From the NCBI RefSeq assembly GCF_014898815.1, contig NW_026515543.1:1984001-2048000 (forward strand): a stretch of 64,000 nt of DNA, given 5' to 3'. Within the stretch, counting starts at the first letter, position 1. Each line of letters starts with the position of its first letter. The DNA comes from Panonychus citri. Taxonomy: Eukaryota > Arthropoda > Arachnida > Trombidiformes > Tetranychidae. The position numbers and the translations under genes are program-made. Positions 38,997-51,109 of the stretch are shown here, in pieces. A model generated the notes under the pieces. It saw only the letters and a program-made list of their open reading frames with translations. It made no database searches and had not been told where the DNA came from.

Positions 38997-41900
38997 TTAA
39001 TCAAACATTCCTGGTCGATCTTGTTCCTTGTTTCCACTTTTTTCAAAGAACATGAAATCCTATGGGAGAATAGATGAAAAATGATAACAATTAGTTAATT
39101 ATATTGTGTAAGTCAAAGATTAGAATGAAAAATAGTAACCACTAATAATCAAATTGAATTTTCAAAGAACATGAAATCCTATGAGAGAATAGATGAAAAA
39201 TTATAACAATTAGTTAATTATATTGTGTAAGTCAAAGATTAGAATGAAAAATTGCAACTACTAATCATCAAATTGAATTTTTTTCATCAAAAGTTAGAAT
39301 TGATTACTTGTCATTGTGATAATATTGATCAATAGATCAACAATCTAACTTCTGAATCAAATGATGAAAATAATTTACAAGAAAACGTGAAAACATAAAT
39401 AATCAACATCCATTGACGTAATTATCAATTGAGATAATTGAGTAACATTTCAAGGTTAATAAACGCCTTTCCATTTTCTAATGGGTGTAATTCATGATTA
39501 AGAATAGAATTATATTTTTTCCTAACTCATCAAAAGGTAATCTTATCATTTACATGATAAGATTCAAATGAAATATTAAATCTGAGTGATAATTTGATGA
39601 ATGTGACTAATCATTACACTGGCCATTGTTAATCCATGTAATCTTTTGATTGTTGTTAACTTACAATCAAGAAACAAGCTCCCATTAGAACTGCTTTAAT
39701 GTTAACATCTAAATCCATCGGGAATGAGATACCAAAGTGATCAGCGTCAGTGAACAATTCACGAGCCAGGCCAGACCACTTTTTGGTGATTCGACCAACT
39801 TGAGTGTTACCATCTCGAGAGAGTACATGAAATTCAACATCCCCACAAATGGAAAAGGTACAAAAAGGTCCTTCGATACGAAGGACAGTTTCACCGGCGG
39901 CATTACAGACTCTAAATTTGGGGAAACAAATTGACCAAGACTGTTCAACGTATCCACAAACTGATCCGGAAGCGGAAACTTCTAATCGTTGAAGGCAACA
40001 TGGAAACCAACATGATTGACATCGTAATGGTCTGAAAATAAGGAAGACGAGAAAATAAAAATTCGTTAATAATTGTCAAGAGAAATAGAACAAAGAAATG
40101 ACTAATCAAGATTAAGAAGAGATTTAATCTGTTTCTTGGCAAGAGTAAATCTCCATGATTCTTGAAATTCATCCGGATCATCTGAATAACTGAAATAATC
40201 TCAGTTTGGTCTCCCTTTTCGAGTCAATATTGATTCAGATTATGAGTTAACCTTTGATCGATATTGATAATTACATTTTTAAATCAATAAGAAAATTGTA
40301 TTCTCTCCCTGTCTCTCTTTCTGAATTAATGTTGTATCAAAATTGAATATTAGTAACTAAAAGACTAATTATTGTGTTGTAAAGGGTTGATTATCATTTC
40401 CATGTTGTAATAAATGATTAAATGATTAAATGAAAGTTCACTTTGCATTAACTGCAAGGATGTTTACATTTGATTGTGATATATTGATATTGATATTATG
40501 ATGATCTCTATATTTGATCAAACAGGATTCAAGGTAATCACAATAATCCATGGATGATTTTGTATCATTAATATTTTTGTTTCCATGTTGAAACTTAGAA
40601 TCAATATTTTACCTGTAGAAATGAAGCACTTCCCGCTTTTGATAATCGAGGATTTTCATGTCAAAAGGTCGAGATGATCCACAGCAATTTCGAGTACAAC
40701 AATCAGTTTCTGTGAATGGAAATAATTAACAATCAATAATTAATACTCTTAAATTAAACACTCCAATTAATACAATTAAACTTACGTTCACTAGCAGTGT
40801 AAACCTTTTGTCCCATACTGTTTTTAACGTGATATTTATTTTTGGTCTCGAAACCAATGAAGGCCTCAAGAAGTTCAACCTTCTGATGGACAAGTAATTG
40901 ATTAATTTGAGTTAAATACTCCAATCCTGGTGGACAATTAGGTATCATAGGTGCTGGCATCCAATTACCTGGAAACATTTTAGAAAAATATAAAAAGAAA
41001 AGTTAATTAAACAATAAACCAAACAATCAAAATTTTATCCTAAACGTAAGAACTCAGTTTAAGGTTAAATTGTGACATTAAAGCTTAATCTTTAAAGGAT
41101 ATAGATTGAGTAAAATTGATTAGGTGACTAATTGTTATTGTTTTGATTGTTACTTGATGAATACTAATTGTCATCTTTAAATCAACCTTAATCACTTTTA
41201 CTAGACACGCTATTGATCAATTCAATTTGGACTTTCACTATTGCCGATCTTGGTGTAATAACTTTTTGTTTAATCAATCAATACAATTAATAAATTGTAA
41301 ATTCAATTCAATTAATAATATGATTGTAATTGTCTCAGTGATAAATTGATTTTGACAATCAACATGTCAACACATTCAATTGTTCATCATTTTAATGAGT
41401 TTTTATTGATAGTATTATTGATGATTGTAATTGTAATTATTTCCAAGTGACAATTATACTTTTAGATATCAACAATCTTAATTGTTTATCCTCGTCATAA
41501 ACAATCAATCAATTTACCGATGGTTGATCAATAAGTGATATGTTGGAAATTTATCTAAATATTAATATAAATTTAAGGAAATTAACTAAGTTGATTCTGT
41601 GATTAGTGAACAATTGATTAACAGTATTGTTGTTTTTTTGAGGTTAATGTTAAATGAATGGGAACTCATTTAACTTTCAATGTTTATAAATAAACAGTCA
41701 CATACACTTAACACGTTAAACCGGTCAACATACATTTAATTTAATTGCTAACAAGAATTGACGTCAGAATTTGTTCAATCACCATGATAATCAACATGAT
41801 GAATCATTCTTAATGTGGGTTCTCAATGAAAAACCGGAAAAAAAATTCATTCAAAATGAACATTAAAAACAATTCATGTATATAAAGGTAACATGAATTA

Positions 41901-42743
41901 ACTCAAGGAAATCGTCAAGGGAAAGTGACCTAATAATAGTTACAATTAATTGATTCTCGAGCGGGGAGACAATTAAATTATATTCAATAGTTTTCTCTCA
42001 ATGATTTTCTCTCTCTAAATTAGATAATTTCAGGCCTAAGATTTGTCTCAATATATCAGCTGATTAATCGTATTGCTTTCAAGTCAAACATTTTCTGATT
42101 AGTTTGAGGTAATTATTGTGCTGATGATAAATTAGAATGAGTTAATTATTTATAGTATTTGATATTCAGGTCATTTGATGAAATTATTATTCAAATTGAC
42201 ACAAAATAATTGTCAACTGAATGGCTGCCAATTGTAGTAGATATTAATTATTATGGATTTCAATAGACTGGAAAAACAATTTGATTATTATTATTGTTAT
42301 AATCACAATCAAGATCCATGAATGGGAAAATCATAGAAATCATTTAGATTATAATCAAGTGAAATCATAATTATACATGAGAATTAATTTGAATCTACTC
42401 AATGGGATTAACTCATTTTTCACAACATTCAACAGGTTATCCAAGATGAAAGGAAAACAATGTAAACACACATGAAAATTGGATCGTAATTATCAAATGT
42501 GATTAGTTAATTACCTTCTAATGGTTGTTGTTGGTGCACTGGTTGTGGATAACCTGGTTGTCCATAAGGAGGCTGCATCGGCGGCGGTTGCATTGGTTGA
42601 GGTGCCCCATAAGGCTGAGGGTAAGGTGGGTAACCGCCCGGTTGACCTGCAGGTGGATAACCAGGGTAACTTGGTGGTGGTGCGTTCGGCGGTGGACCAA
42701 CAAGGCCAATCGGTGGTGGTTGATTTGAATAAGGTCCGGACAT
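38997..42743 (-). CDS. Phospholipid scramblase, array copy 1
   Basis: Scramblase-family protein (PLSCR type), a calcium-responsive membrane protein linked to phospholipid movement between leaflets. Exons: 42515-42743, 40786-40968, 40613-40709, 39665-40031 and 38997-39059, giving 312 residues. The N-terminus is Pro/Gly/Tyr/Gln-rich (YPPYPQPYGAPQPMQ). Then come CPPGLEYLTQINQLLVHQKV, the Cys motif DCCTRNCCG, the Cys-rich block CQSCWFPCCLQRLEV, the EF-hand-like calcium loop DADHFGISFPMDLD, the C-terminal helix NIKAVLMGACFLIDFMFFE, and KSGNKEQDRPGMFD. This is the most canonical copy, with a 1.5-kb first intron. The last exon's acceptor region is part of a 119-bp tandem duplication. Confidence 0.93.
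39044..39281. repeat. 119-bp tandem duplication across a splice acceptor
   Basis: Positions 39044-39162 and 39163-39281 are near-identical direct repeats, both starting CAAAGAACATGAAATCCTAT. The unit includes the first 16 bases of the last scramblase exon and its acceptor, so the intron carries a second, truncated copy of that exon start. Only the copy at 39044-39061 continues into the full last exon. Confidence 0.9.
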
Positions 42744-43432
42744 GATTTAAGTAACTGAGATTTTCTAGAAATACACAAGACACAATCAGTAAGAAAATTA
42801 ATAATCAAAAGAGTAAAGATGAGAGAAAATAAGAAAAAGAGAATTTAGAAAATGAAATTATTTTCTATTTTCTATTTGTTGATAGAAATGATGAAAGAAA
42901 AATTTATATTTACCAATTAAATTTGTTTCTAAGAAATTGTGACAAATGTAATATCAAAGGAACACGAAGAAAATTCAACAGAGTTAATTAATCAAGAGTT
43001 ACAATTAGATTTATTGAGGTGTTAGAAAAACGAAAATAAAAAAAAAAGTAAATGAAGACAAAGAGAGTTACAGTTTATAGAGAAATAAACAAATCTGAAC
43101 AAAAAAGAAAAAGAGAGTCAGTTGATTTTCTCTCTTTCGTTTGGCTGGTACGTTGCTCCATCTTTCAGTTGATTGTCGTAATTGTGTTAAATATTATTGT
43201 GAACAAACTCCACTCCCTTACTTTCAATAAAAATTTGAACAATTAAAGGAAATTAACTTTTCTTTTTTGAATATAATCATCTATTATTAATGGTTTAAAA
43301 TCCAATTGATTGTCAATTAGTTGAAAAGGACAATTGAAGAGCTTAAATTAGACAAGGTTAAGTTTGTGATGGTCAGTGTGTCCATTGGAACATTGTAATT
43401 GACTTTCGTTGGTCAGGGTTTCGAATTTCGAT

Positions 43433-44798
43433 TCATAGACAACATAAAGCGAGACTTGCTCCAATTCTTGAACCATTACCTTCAAAGTACATGAAATCCT
43501 GAGAGGAAGAGAGATAATTAGTAAATTGTTGTTGATGATGATTAACTGATCTTACAATTAAGAAACAAGCTCCAAGCAGAACTGCTTTTATGTTAACATC
43601 TAAATCCATTGGAAATGAGATACCAAAGTGATCGATGTCCGAAAGGACCTCGCGAGTAAGGCCAATCCATTTTTTGGCGATTCGACCAATTTGAGTGTTA
43701 CCATTGGAAGTGAAAATTTTGAACTCAATATCTCGACCACATCCAAATGTACAAAAAGGCCCTTCGATACGGAGGACAGTTTCGCCGGCAGCATTACAGA
43801 TTCTGAATTTGGGTACAAAAAGTGACCAAGATTCTTTAACAAACCCACAAACTGACCCAGAAGCGGAAACTTCTAATTGTTGAAGGCAACAAGGAAAACA
43901 TTGACATCGAAATGGCCTGAAAAAAGATATAACAAATTGAAAAGAGATTGAAATCGATTGATTGTTCAAACATGTTACTCAGTTTTCCAAGAAAAACTTT
44001 ATCAGAGTTACGATATGATAATTATTCAGCCAACAAATTAACCTTTGATCAGAATTGATCTCAATTTGATGATAAGATAATAATTTCCAAGAATCGGAAA
44101 CTTGTTACCTGAGTTTCATTCTAAGCTTGTAACAGTCGATTAATAGAAACTTCAGTTTACTTAATCACTGGTGATTAGTTAATCTAATGATTAAGTGAAC
44201 ATCTTACCGAGATAAATGAAGGATTTCACGCTCATGCTGATCTGTGATCTGCATCTCGAATGATCGACTTGGTCCGCACCACATTCCCTTACAGGTTATC
44301 TCTTAAGTTAAAATATACGAAAATTAATGATAACAATCAACTCAATCATTCAACAATCTTCCAATTAACTTACGTTCATCAGCAATGTAGATCTTTTGCC
44401 CTGAAGCATTTTTGATATCGAATCGGTTTTCAATATGACAACGAGAAAAAGAAGTAAATTTTTTAAAATGCTGATGGACAAGCAACTGGTCAACTTGAGT
44501 CAAATACTCTAATCCCGGTGGACAATTAGGTACCGATGGGGTGGCCATCCAGTTTTCTGTGGAAAAAATCAACATAAGCTCAGTGGATTCAATTGTATTC
44601 AGAATAAACTTATCTATTTCTGACTAATAATAAGTTAGTAAGCCGAAAAAAATCAGCTGCAAGTGAGAATGATGAGCTGGTGGACATACATGTATCTTGA
44701 GTCTTACAACGGAGGAAAATAAGTGTCATAATCTGATGCTAATTACCTTCCAATGGTTGTTGTTGATTCTGTTGTTCTGGTGATTGAGTTGTGGACAT
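43433..44798 (-). CDS. Phospholipid scramblase, array copy 2
   Basis: Exons: 44747-44798, 44374-44556, 44208-44301, 43556-43916 and 43433-43498, giving 251 residues. The Pro-rich tail is reduced to a 17-residue start, MSTTQSPEQQNQQQPLE. The core keeps CPPGLEYLTQVDQLLVHQ, the Cys block CQCFPCCLQQLEVSASGS, the calcium loop as DIDHFGISFPMDLD and the helix NIKAVLLGACFLIDFMYFE. The usual DCCTRNCCG motif is replaced by TCKGMWCG, and the usual KVELLEA is replaced by HFKKFTS. The C-terminus after the helix ends in a Cys-rich LALCCL. It is a close sister of copy 3, sharing promoter and intron sequence. Confidence 0.9.
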
Positions 44799-45420
44799 GA
44801 TTATGGTTTAGGTTGTGTTTTCAATCAAATGAGTGATTAACTATTAAAATTGATTTCAAATTAATAATAATAAAACTATTGATGAGTTTGGAAATAACTT
44901 TTACTGAACAAGAAAAAAATTCAATTCTTTTAATGGATGAAAATAGTTTGACACTTTTTACTTATAAGCGCCTTGGGTGTTTATCGGAATAATGATTGAA
45001 ATTAATTATGTTATCAACGATAGTTTTTATTTTCTCATTTGATTGTTATCAATGATCATATGTTACTCCATCTTCAAGTTGATTGTAGTATTAATTGTTG
45101 CGGTAAATTTTCAAATAAGCAAAGTTGAATGAGCGAAAGACAAATCGAGGTCAAAACAAAGGCCATTAGCTCAAAAGTCAAGAAAGCGAATTTAAATTAA
45201 TCAACTCAATATTTAAACTATTGCTTAATTTAGTAATTGTTTAAATTGTTATTGATAAGAAAATTAAAAGACTTGAACAGTATAATTTACGAATTAATAA
45301 TTTGTTAATTAGTTAATAGAGTTAATTGTCAACAAATGATTCTTGTCGTTGGTTATCGAGAAAAAAGTTGAAACAAAAATGAAACAGCAATCAAATGGAC
45401 CAAGTTTGGTTCGAGTGGAT
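44799..45420. other. Spacer upstream of scramblase copy 2, homologous to that of copy 3
   Basis: The first 110 bases or so upstream of the start codon (44799-44910) are almost identical to 46599-46710 upstream of copy 3, starting with the block GATTATGGTTTAGGTT. The duplication therefore took promoter and 5' UTR along. Beyond that the spacers diverge and hold nothing recognised. Confidence 0.7.
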
Positions 45421-46598
45421 TCATAGAAAACATAAAGCTATAGTCGCTCCACATCCTGCGATATTATTTTCGAAGTACATGAAACTCTGTAGGAGAAAGA
45501 AAGAAATGATTAGTAAATTGTTGTTGATGATTAACTGATCTTACAATTAAGAAACAAGCTCCAAGCAGAACTGCTTTTATGTTAACATCTAAATCCATTG
45601 GAAATGAGATACTAAAGTGATCAATTTCCGAAATAATCTCGCCGGAAAAGCCCATCCACATTTTGGAAATTTTACCAATTTGAGTGTTATTAGAGTTAAG
45701 AATTTTGAAATCAATATCATGACGGCATCCAAACACACCAAAAGCGCCTTCGATATGGAGGACAGTTTCGCCGGCAGCATTACAGATTCTAAATTTGGGT
45801 ACAAAAGGTGACCAAGATTCTTTAACAAACCCACAAACTGACCCAGAAGCGGAAACTTCTAATTGTTGAAGGCAACAAGGAAAACATTGACATCGAAATG
45901 GCCTGAAAAGAGCGACAAATGATTGAGTTGATTTGATTAGTAAAACATTGAGTTTTGATATTGTTCAATTTTCCAAGAAAAAAGTTCATTATTCAGCCAA
46001 CTAATTAACCTTTGATCATAATTGATCTCAATTTGATGATACGATAATAATTTCCAAGAATCGGAAACTTGTTACCTGAGTTTCATTCTAAGCTTGTAAC
46101 AATCTAATGATTAAGTGAACATCTTACCGAGATAAATGAAGGATTTCACGCTCATGCTGGTCGGTGATTTGCATCTCGAATGATCGACTTGATCCACACC
46201 ACATTCCCGTACAGGTTATCTCTTAAGTTAAAATATACGAAAATTAATGATAACAATCAACTCAATCATTCAACAATCTTCCAATTAACTTACGTTCATC
46301 AGCAGTGTAGATCTTTTGCCCTGAGATACTTTCAATATCGAATTGATTTTCGATATGACAACGAGAAAAAGACGAAAACTTTTTAGCACGTTGATGGACA
46401 ATCAATTGACAGACTTTGGTTAAATACTCTAATCCCGGTGGACAATTAGGTATCGATGGAGTAGCCATCCAGTTTTCTATGAAAAAAATTCGGTTATTCA
46501 AAGGAACCAGAAAAGGTGAAAATAATTTTCATAATCTGTTAATTATTACCTTCTAGTGATTCTTGATTCTGTTGTTCTGGTGATTGGGTTGTAGACAT
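45421..46598 (-). CDS. Phospholipid scramblase, array copy 3
   Basis: Exons: 46550-46598, 46294-46476, 46128-46221, 45545-45902 and 45421-45486, giving 249 residues. It starts MSTTQSPEQQNQESLE, like copy 2. The first half of the large exon is nearly identical to copy 2 (CQCFPCCLQQLEVSASGSVC), but the second half has diverged. The pair of residues around the family FCTF is now FGVF, the calcium loop reads EIDHFSISFPMDLD with Glu for the first Asp, and SFMYFE replaces DFMYFE. The frame is open throughout and splice sites are canonical. Calcium response may be altered (inference). Confidence 0.88.
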
Positions 46599-47242
46599 GA
46601 TTATGGTTTAGGTTATGTTTTCAATCAAATGAGTGATTAACTATTAAAATTGATTTCAAATTAATAATAATAAAACTATTGATGAGTTTGGAAATAACTT
46701 TTCCTGATCAGTATGAACAAGAAGATATTAATAAATTCAATAGTTTCAATAGCTGAAAACAGTTTGACACTCACAAATCAAGAAACTTGGGATATTTGAT
46801 ATTGGAATAAATATTTTTAATAATAATAAAGTTCTCATTGGTAACTTATCAACGATCGCTTTTATCTTCTCATATGGTTGATTATCAATAATCGTATGTT
46901 ACTCCATCTTCACGTTGATTGAAGTATTAATTGCGATTAAAATTGTCAATCAGTAGATAAAAGCGCGGAGAGAGAGAGAGAGAGAGATTGATAGAAACTG
47001 TTTTACTTTGTTATTAGTTTTGTTTGAACACTTGATGATTTCACTTAATTCAGTCGATTAGTGGATCAAATTAATGGCCAACAATTCGAGGGAACTCAGC
47101 GCAATCTCGAGATTTATTCATGGGTAGAATTGAGCAAACAATTTAAATTAACAATCAGCGGATTGATGTGATCATCCCGAAGATAATACAGTGTTTCCTT
47201 AATAAGTACAAATGGAGAGTAACAATTAAAAATCTGATTAAG

Positions 47243-48324
47243 TTAATCATTGGCCGGTTTTTCAAAGTACATGAAATCCTAAAGTTAAAAAGGAAAGAGA
47301 GATTGTTAGTAAATTGTTGATGATTATGATCAACAGATCTTACAATTAAGAAACAAGCTCCTAGCAGAACTGCTTTTATGTTAACATCTAATTCCATTGG
47401 AAATGAGATACCAAAGTGATCAGCGTCCGTAAATGCCTCACGAGTAAGGCCAGTCCACTTTTTAGTAATTCGACCGACCTGAGTTTTATCATTCAAAGTG
47501 AACACTTTAAACTCTACTTCACCACAAATGGAAAAGGTACAACCAGGACCCTCGATGTAGAGGACCGTTTCACCATCGGCATTACAGACATTGAACTTGG
47601 GACTCCAAAGTGACCAAACTTGCTCAACGAATCCACAAATCGACTCGTACGTCGTCACCTCTAATCGTTGTAAGCACCAAGGGAAGCAACACAATGAACA
47701 TCTTAATGGCCTAAGGAGAATAACATTCAACTTAATCATCTCAGTCTCTAATCAATCGTAATCTTACCGATAGAAATGAAGGACTTCTCTTTCCTGACAA
47801 TCGATCATTTTCATCTCGAAAGATCTATTTGGTCCACAGCAATTACGAGTCAAACAATCAGAGTCTTTGAAAAAGTGAATCAAAGAATTAGCATCGAATT
47901 GAAGACAATTAACTAATTGTTGGTTTACCTTCTTTTGCAGTGTAAACTTTTTGTCCTAAACTATTTTTGATTTTATATTTGTTTTTAGTTTCACATCCAC
48001 ACAAAACTTCAAGAAGCTCAACCTTTTGATGAATAATTAACTGGTCAATTTGGGTTAAATACTCTAATCCTGGTGGACAACCAGATATAATTGGAGCAAT
48101 CATCCAATCACCTAAAGACAATTGAGACAGTTAATTAATGATAATATCAGAGACATTGTGATAATTTAATTACCAGAAACAATTTGTTGTTGTGTTGGTG
48201 GTAACGGTGGATAATCAGCTTGACCATAAGGAGTTTGTATTGGTTTGGTTGTCCCATAAGGTTGAGGATAAGGTGAATACTCATTGAAATCAACTGATGG
48301 GCGAGGTGAATAACGAGCTGACAT
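47243..48324 (-). CDS. Phospholipid scramblase, array copy 4
   Basis: Exons: 48174-48324, 47929-48111, 47768-47864, 47344-47710 and 47243-47278, giving 277 residues. A Pro/Tyr-rich N-terminus (YSPYPQPYGTTKPIQTPYGQ) leads into CPPGLEYLTQIDQLIIHQKV. Next come the Cys motif DCLTRNCCG, the block CSLCCFPWCLQRLEV, the calcium loop DADHFGISFPMELD and the helix NIKAVLLGACFLIDFMYFE with a short tail KPAND. All splice borders are canonical. It is close to copies 1 and 6 in exon sizes. Confidence 0.9.
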
Positions 48325-48813
48325 TTTGCTATCAACACATAAATAAATTGTAAACAATTAAAACAAATTGATTAATCTTTTATCCTCTTTAATAAAGAGC
48401 ATCAAATAGATGACAGTTAACTGATTATTTGGTTTATCAATTCTATTGAGTGAAAATTTTTTTCAAAATTCTGGTCAAATATTAACTCGAACTAGATTCA
48501 TTCATAGACAAAGATGATGTAATTCTGGGTTTTTATCCAAAGAGATAATATATTTATCGATCAGTTAAAATCTAGACGATGAGCAAAGAATCAAGGAACA
48601 TTGACTATAATTAGAACTCATCTGGTTGTTACCATGACTACGGATTCTTGAAATCACAAAGAGCTTTTCTTAAAATATTGATGAAATCAAATGAACGGAT
48701 TAGATTTCAGATTAAGCACCTTTAATATCAGAATTTAAAAACATGAAAATGAATAAAATTGTGGTTGGAATTGAGAAAATTTAATGTTAAATTGGTGGAA
48801 TTAGTATTTATCG

Positions 48814-50294
48814 CTAATATGTGTATCTAGGTCCACAAAGAAATCCGTATATAAAGGCAAGTGGGTATGGCACTTGCGTTTCTTCAAAATACATGAAATC
48901 CTTGAGAAAGAGAAAATGAATTAAATATTAATACAAGTGTGGAGAGAAAGATTTGAGCCAAATTCAATCATTAATTTCTTGAATATTAATCTCAGCAAAT
49001 CAATTATTTTCCATGGTTAAGATAGAGAATTTAATTCTGAGTAGAAAACTATCAATTTTGAAAATTTTCTGAAAAAAAATCGATCGAAAAATTCAAATTT
49101 TCGAAAACACTGAAAAACGTGAAATTACAAGATTTTCGGGTTTTTAGTCGCAAATTTTTAGTTTTTTTCGAATATTTCGAAATTGGTCAAGTTTTTTCGA
49201 AAAAAAACTTGATGAATATCTGTTTTCATACACGGAGAATAAGATGGACATGCTTTCGAAATCGAAAATCGAAAGATAAAAATTTTCGATTTTTCATTTC
49301 AGTCAAAAAATAACATTTTTGCAATTTTTCAATTTTTAGTGTTTTCGAAAATTCGAAATTTTTTTTCGAATTCATGTCCAAAGCCACTCAAATTTAACGT
49401 CAATTCAAAGACAACTAAATATTCTATTCGAATTGCTGAAAAAATTTTCTTAAACTTGATTGTGCTTTATAAAATTAATGTTTTAATTTGGCTCAAATGA
49501 TTCTCTCCACCCCTGTAAGTTAACTCGAACTGGAATAAAATAGTTATTCATCATTAACTTACGATCAAGAAACAAGCTCCAAGTAGAACTGCTTTTAAAT
49601 TGACATCTAAATCCATCGGGAATGAGACACCAAAGTTATCAGCGTCAGTGCAACATTCTTTCACGCAACCAGACCATTTTTTAGCGATCCGACCAATTTG
49701 AGTTTCACCGTCACAAGAATAAACTTTAAAATCAACATCCCAGCACAGACCAAAGGTCCAACAAGGTCCAACAATACGAAGAACCGTTTCCCCGGTAGCA
49801 TCGCAAACGTTAAACTTTGGAGTCCAGAAAGACCAAACCTGCTCAATGTAACCCAACACGGACCCGTCAGCCGATGTGACCTCACATCGCTGTAAACAGC
49901 AAGGATAACAACAAGATTGACATCGCAGGGGCCTAAAGACAGAGAGAGAGATTGAAATTCAGATTTTTTTTCACGAGCAATAATAACTTATTCTTACCTG
50001 GTTATGTTTAGAATTTTATTTTTTTGATCATCGAATAAATTTAAGTCAAAAGATCTAATTGGACCATTAGAATTAGTTTTTTAACAACAATCAACTGATT
50101 AACTTACCTTCTTTAACGTTCCAAAGCTTTTCACCAGAATTATTTAGAATTTGGTATTTATTATTTGTTTCAAATCCACAAAGAGCCTCAAGAAGTTCAA
50201 CCTTTTGATGGACGAGCAATTGATCAATATCCTTTAAACAATCAAAATTTGATGGTTTATTCAAATCTTTTAATTGTACAACAAAATCGCCCAT
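48814..50294 (-). pseudogene. Phospholipid scramblase, array copy 5, probably broken
   Basis: Recognisable exons are 50108-50294, a remnant of exon 3 at about 49998-50090, 49563-49932 and 48814-48900. The large exon is intact (CQSCCYPCCLQRCEVTSADG; calcium loop DADNFGVSFPMDLD; helix NLKAVLLGACFLI). The last exon reads DFMYFEETQVPYPLAFIYGF. The exon 2/3 junction is damaged: donor and acceptor are only about 14 bases apart, too short to splice, and read-through meets a stop (KEGKLIS*). The exon 3 start also has a TAA where TDCCTRNCC should be. No Pro-rich first exon was found, and CPPGLEYL is replaced by NFDCLKD. A functional product would need an unusual splice. Confidence 0.65.
48939..49510. 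mobile_element. Inverted-repeat element inside a scramblase intron
   Basis: The left end GTGGAGAGAAAGATTTGAGC and the inverted right end GTGGAGAGAATCATTTGAGC continue as similar arms of about 38 bp (..CCAAATT..CATTAATT). The interior (about 49030-49370) is full of TTCGAAA and AAATTTTCGAAAA palindromes, and part of it is again an inverted repeat. No ORF of note is present. It fits a non-autonomous foldback or MITE-like insertion of about 570 bp. No clear target duplication was identified. Confidence 0.6.
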
Positions 50295-51109
50295 TGAATA
50301 GCTGGAAGGTTTTAAAACAAATAACAGCTCACAGATTGAATTTAAGATGGTTAATAATTAAAATCTCAAACCAAAGAAAAAGTTAGACAAAACTCATGTG
50401 AGGACTAATTTGTTGAAAAGTAGTCTCCAAACCACAGAGTACTAAGAAAATACGTAAGTGGGAAAAACTTTTTTCCCTGCGCGAAAATCCAAATAGTCCC
50501 GAATGGAGCTTTGATGCAAAGGATTCTAAATACATAACCGTCTCTCTCTCTCTCTCTCTCTATCCCACTTTAATCCTGAATCTTTTAAGTAATCATCAAA
50601 TTGCATCATATCTAAATCGACTGAATTTCCTGTGAATTGATTGGAAAATTTTCGGATAATTTGCATCAGAAAATCATGACCAGCAAATCGATATTGTTTA
50701 CCGCGCACTAGCTATCAAAGTTTCATTATCTTCAACAATTAACTAATTCTAACCATATTAATCTCATCCAGTAGTAATTAAAGTTATCCTTTAGTTAAAA
50801 TATCCTTAACCATAGAGATGATTCAATCATAATTGCAATAAACGGATTTTGTAGGTGAAAACTAATATTATCAGTTGATTAAGGAACTGTTATTAATAGG
50901 AGGAAGTTGCTAAAGGGAAAACAATTGAACCTTGAATTTGTAAATCGTTTTGAAAAAAAAAACGGTAATTAAATTAATAAATTGTTTGGTTTGTTGAAAT
51001 ATCTAAATTGCGTATTAATTATGCAAATGAATCTCCATTTATTTAAATTATCAGTGTAAATCAGTGTAATTACACTAATTACCGAAGGCAAATAAAGAGA
51101 TGATAACAA
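50295..51109. other. Spacer between scramblase copies 5 and 6
   Basis: About 0.8 kb. It contains (TC)n at 50541-50561. Next to it is a minus-strand open stretch (about 50564-50708) reading RFAGHDFLMQIIRKFSNQFT and DLDMMQFDDYLKDSGLKWD, which is compositionally protein-like. I do not recognise it. It could be a stray exon or transposon remnant. Confidence 0.35.
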
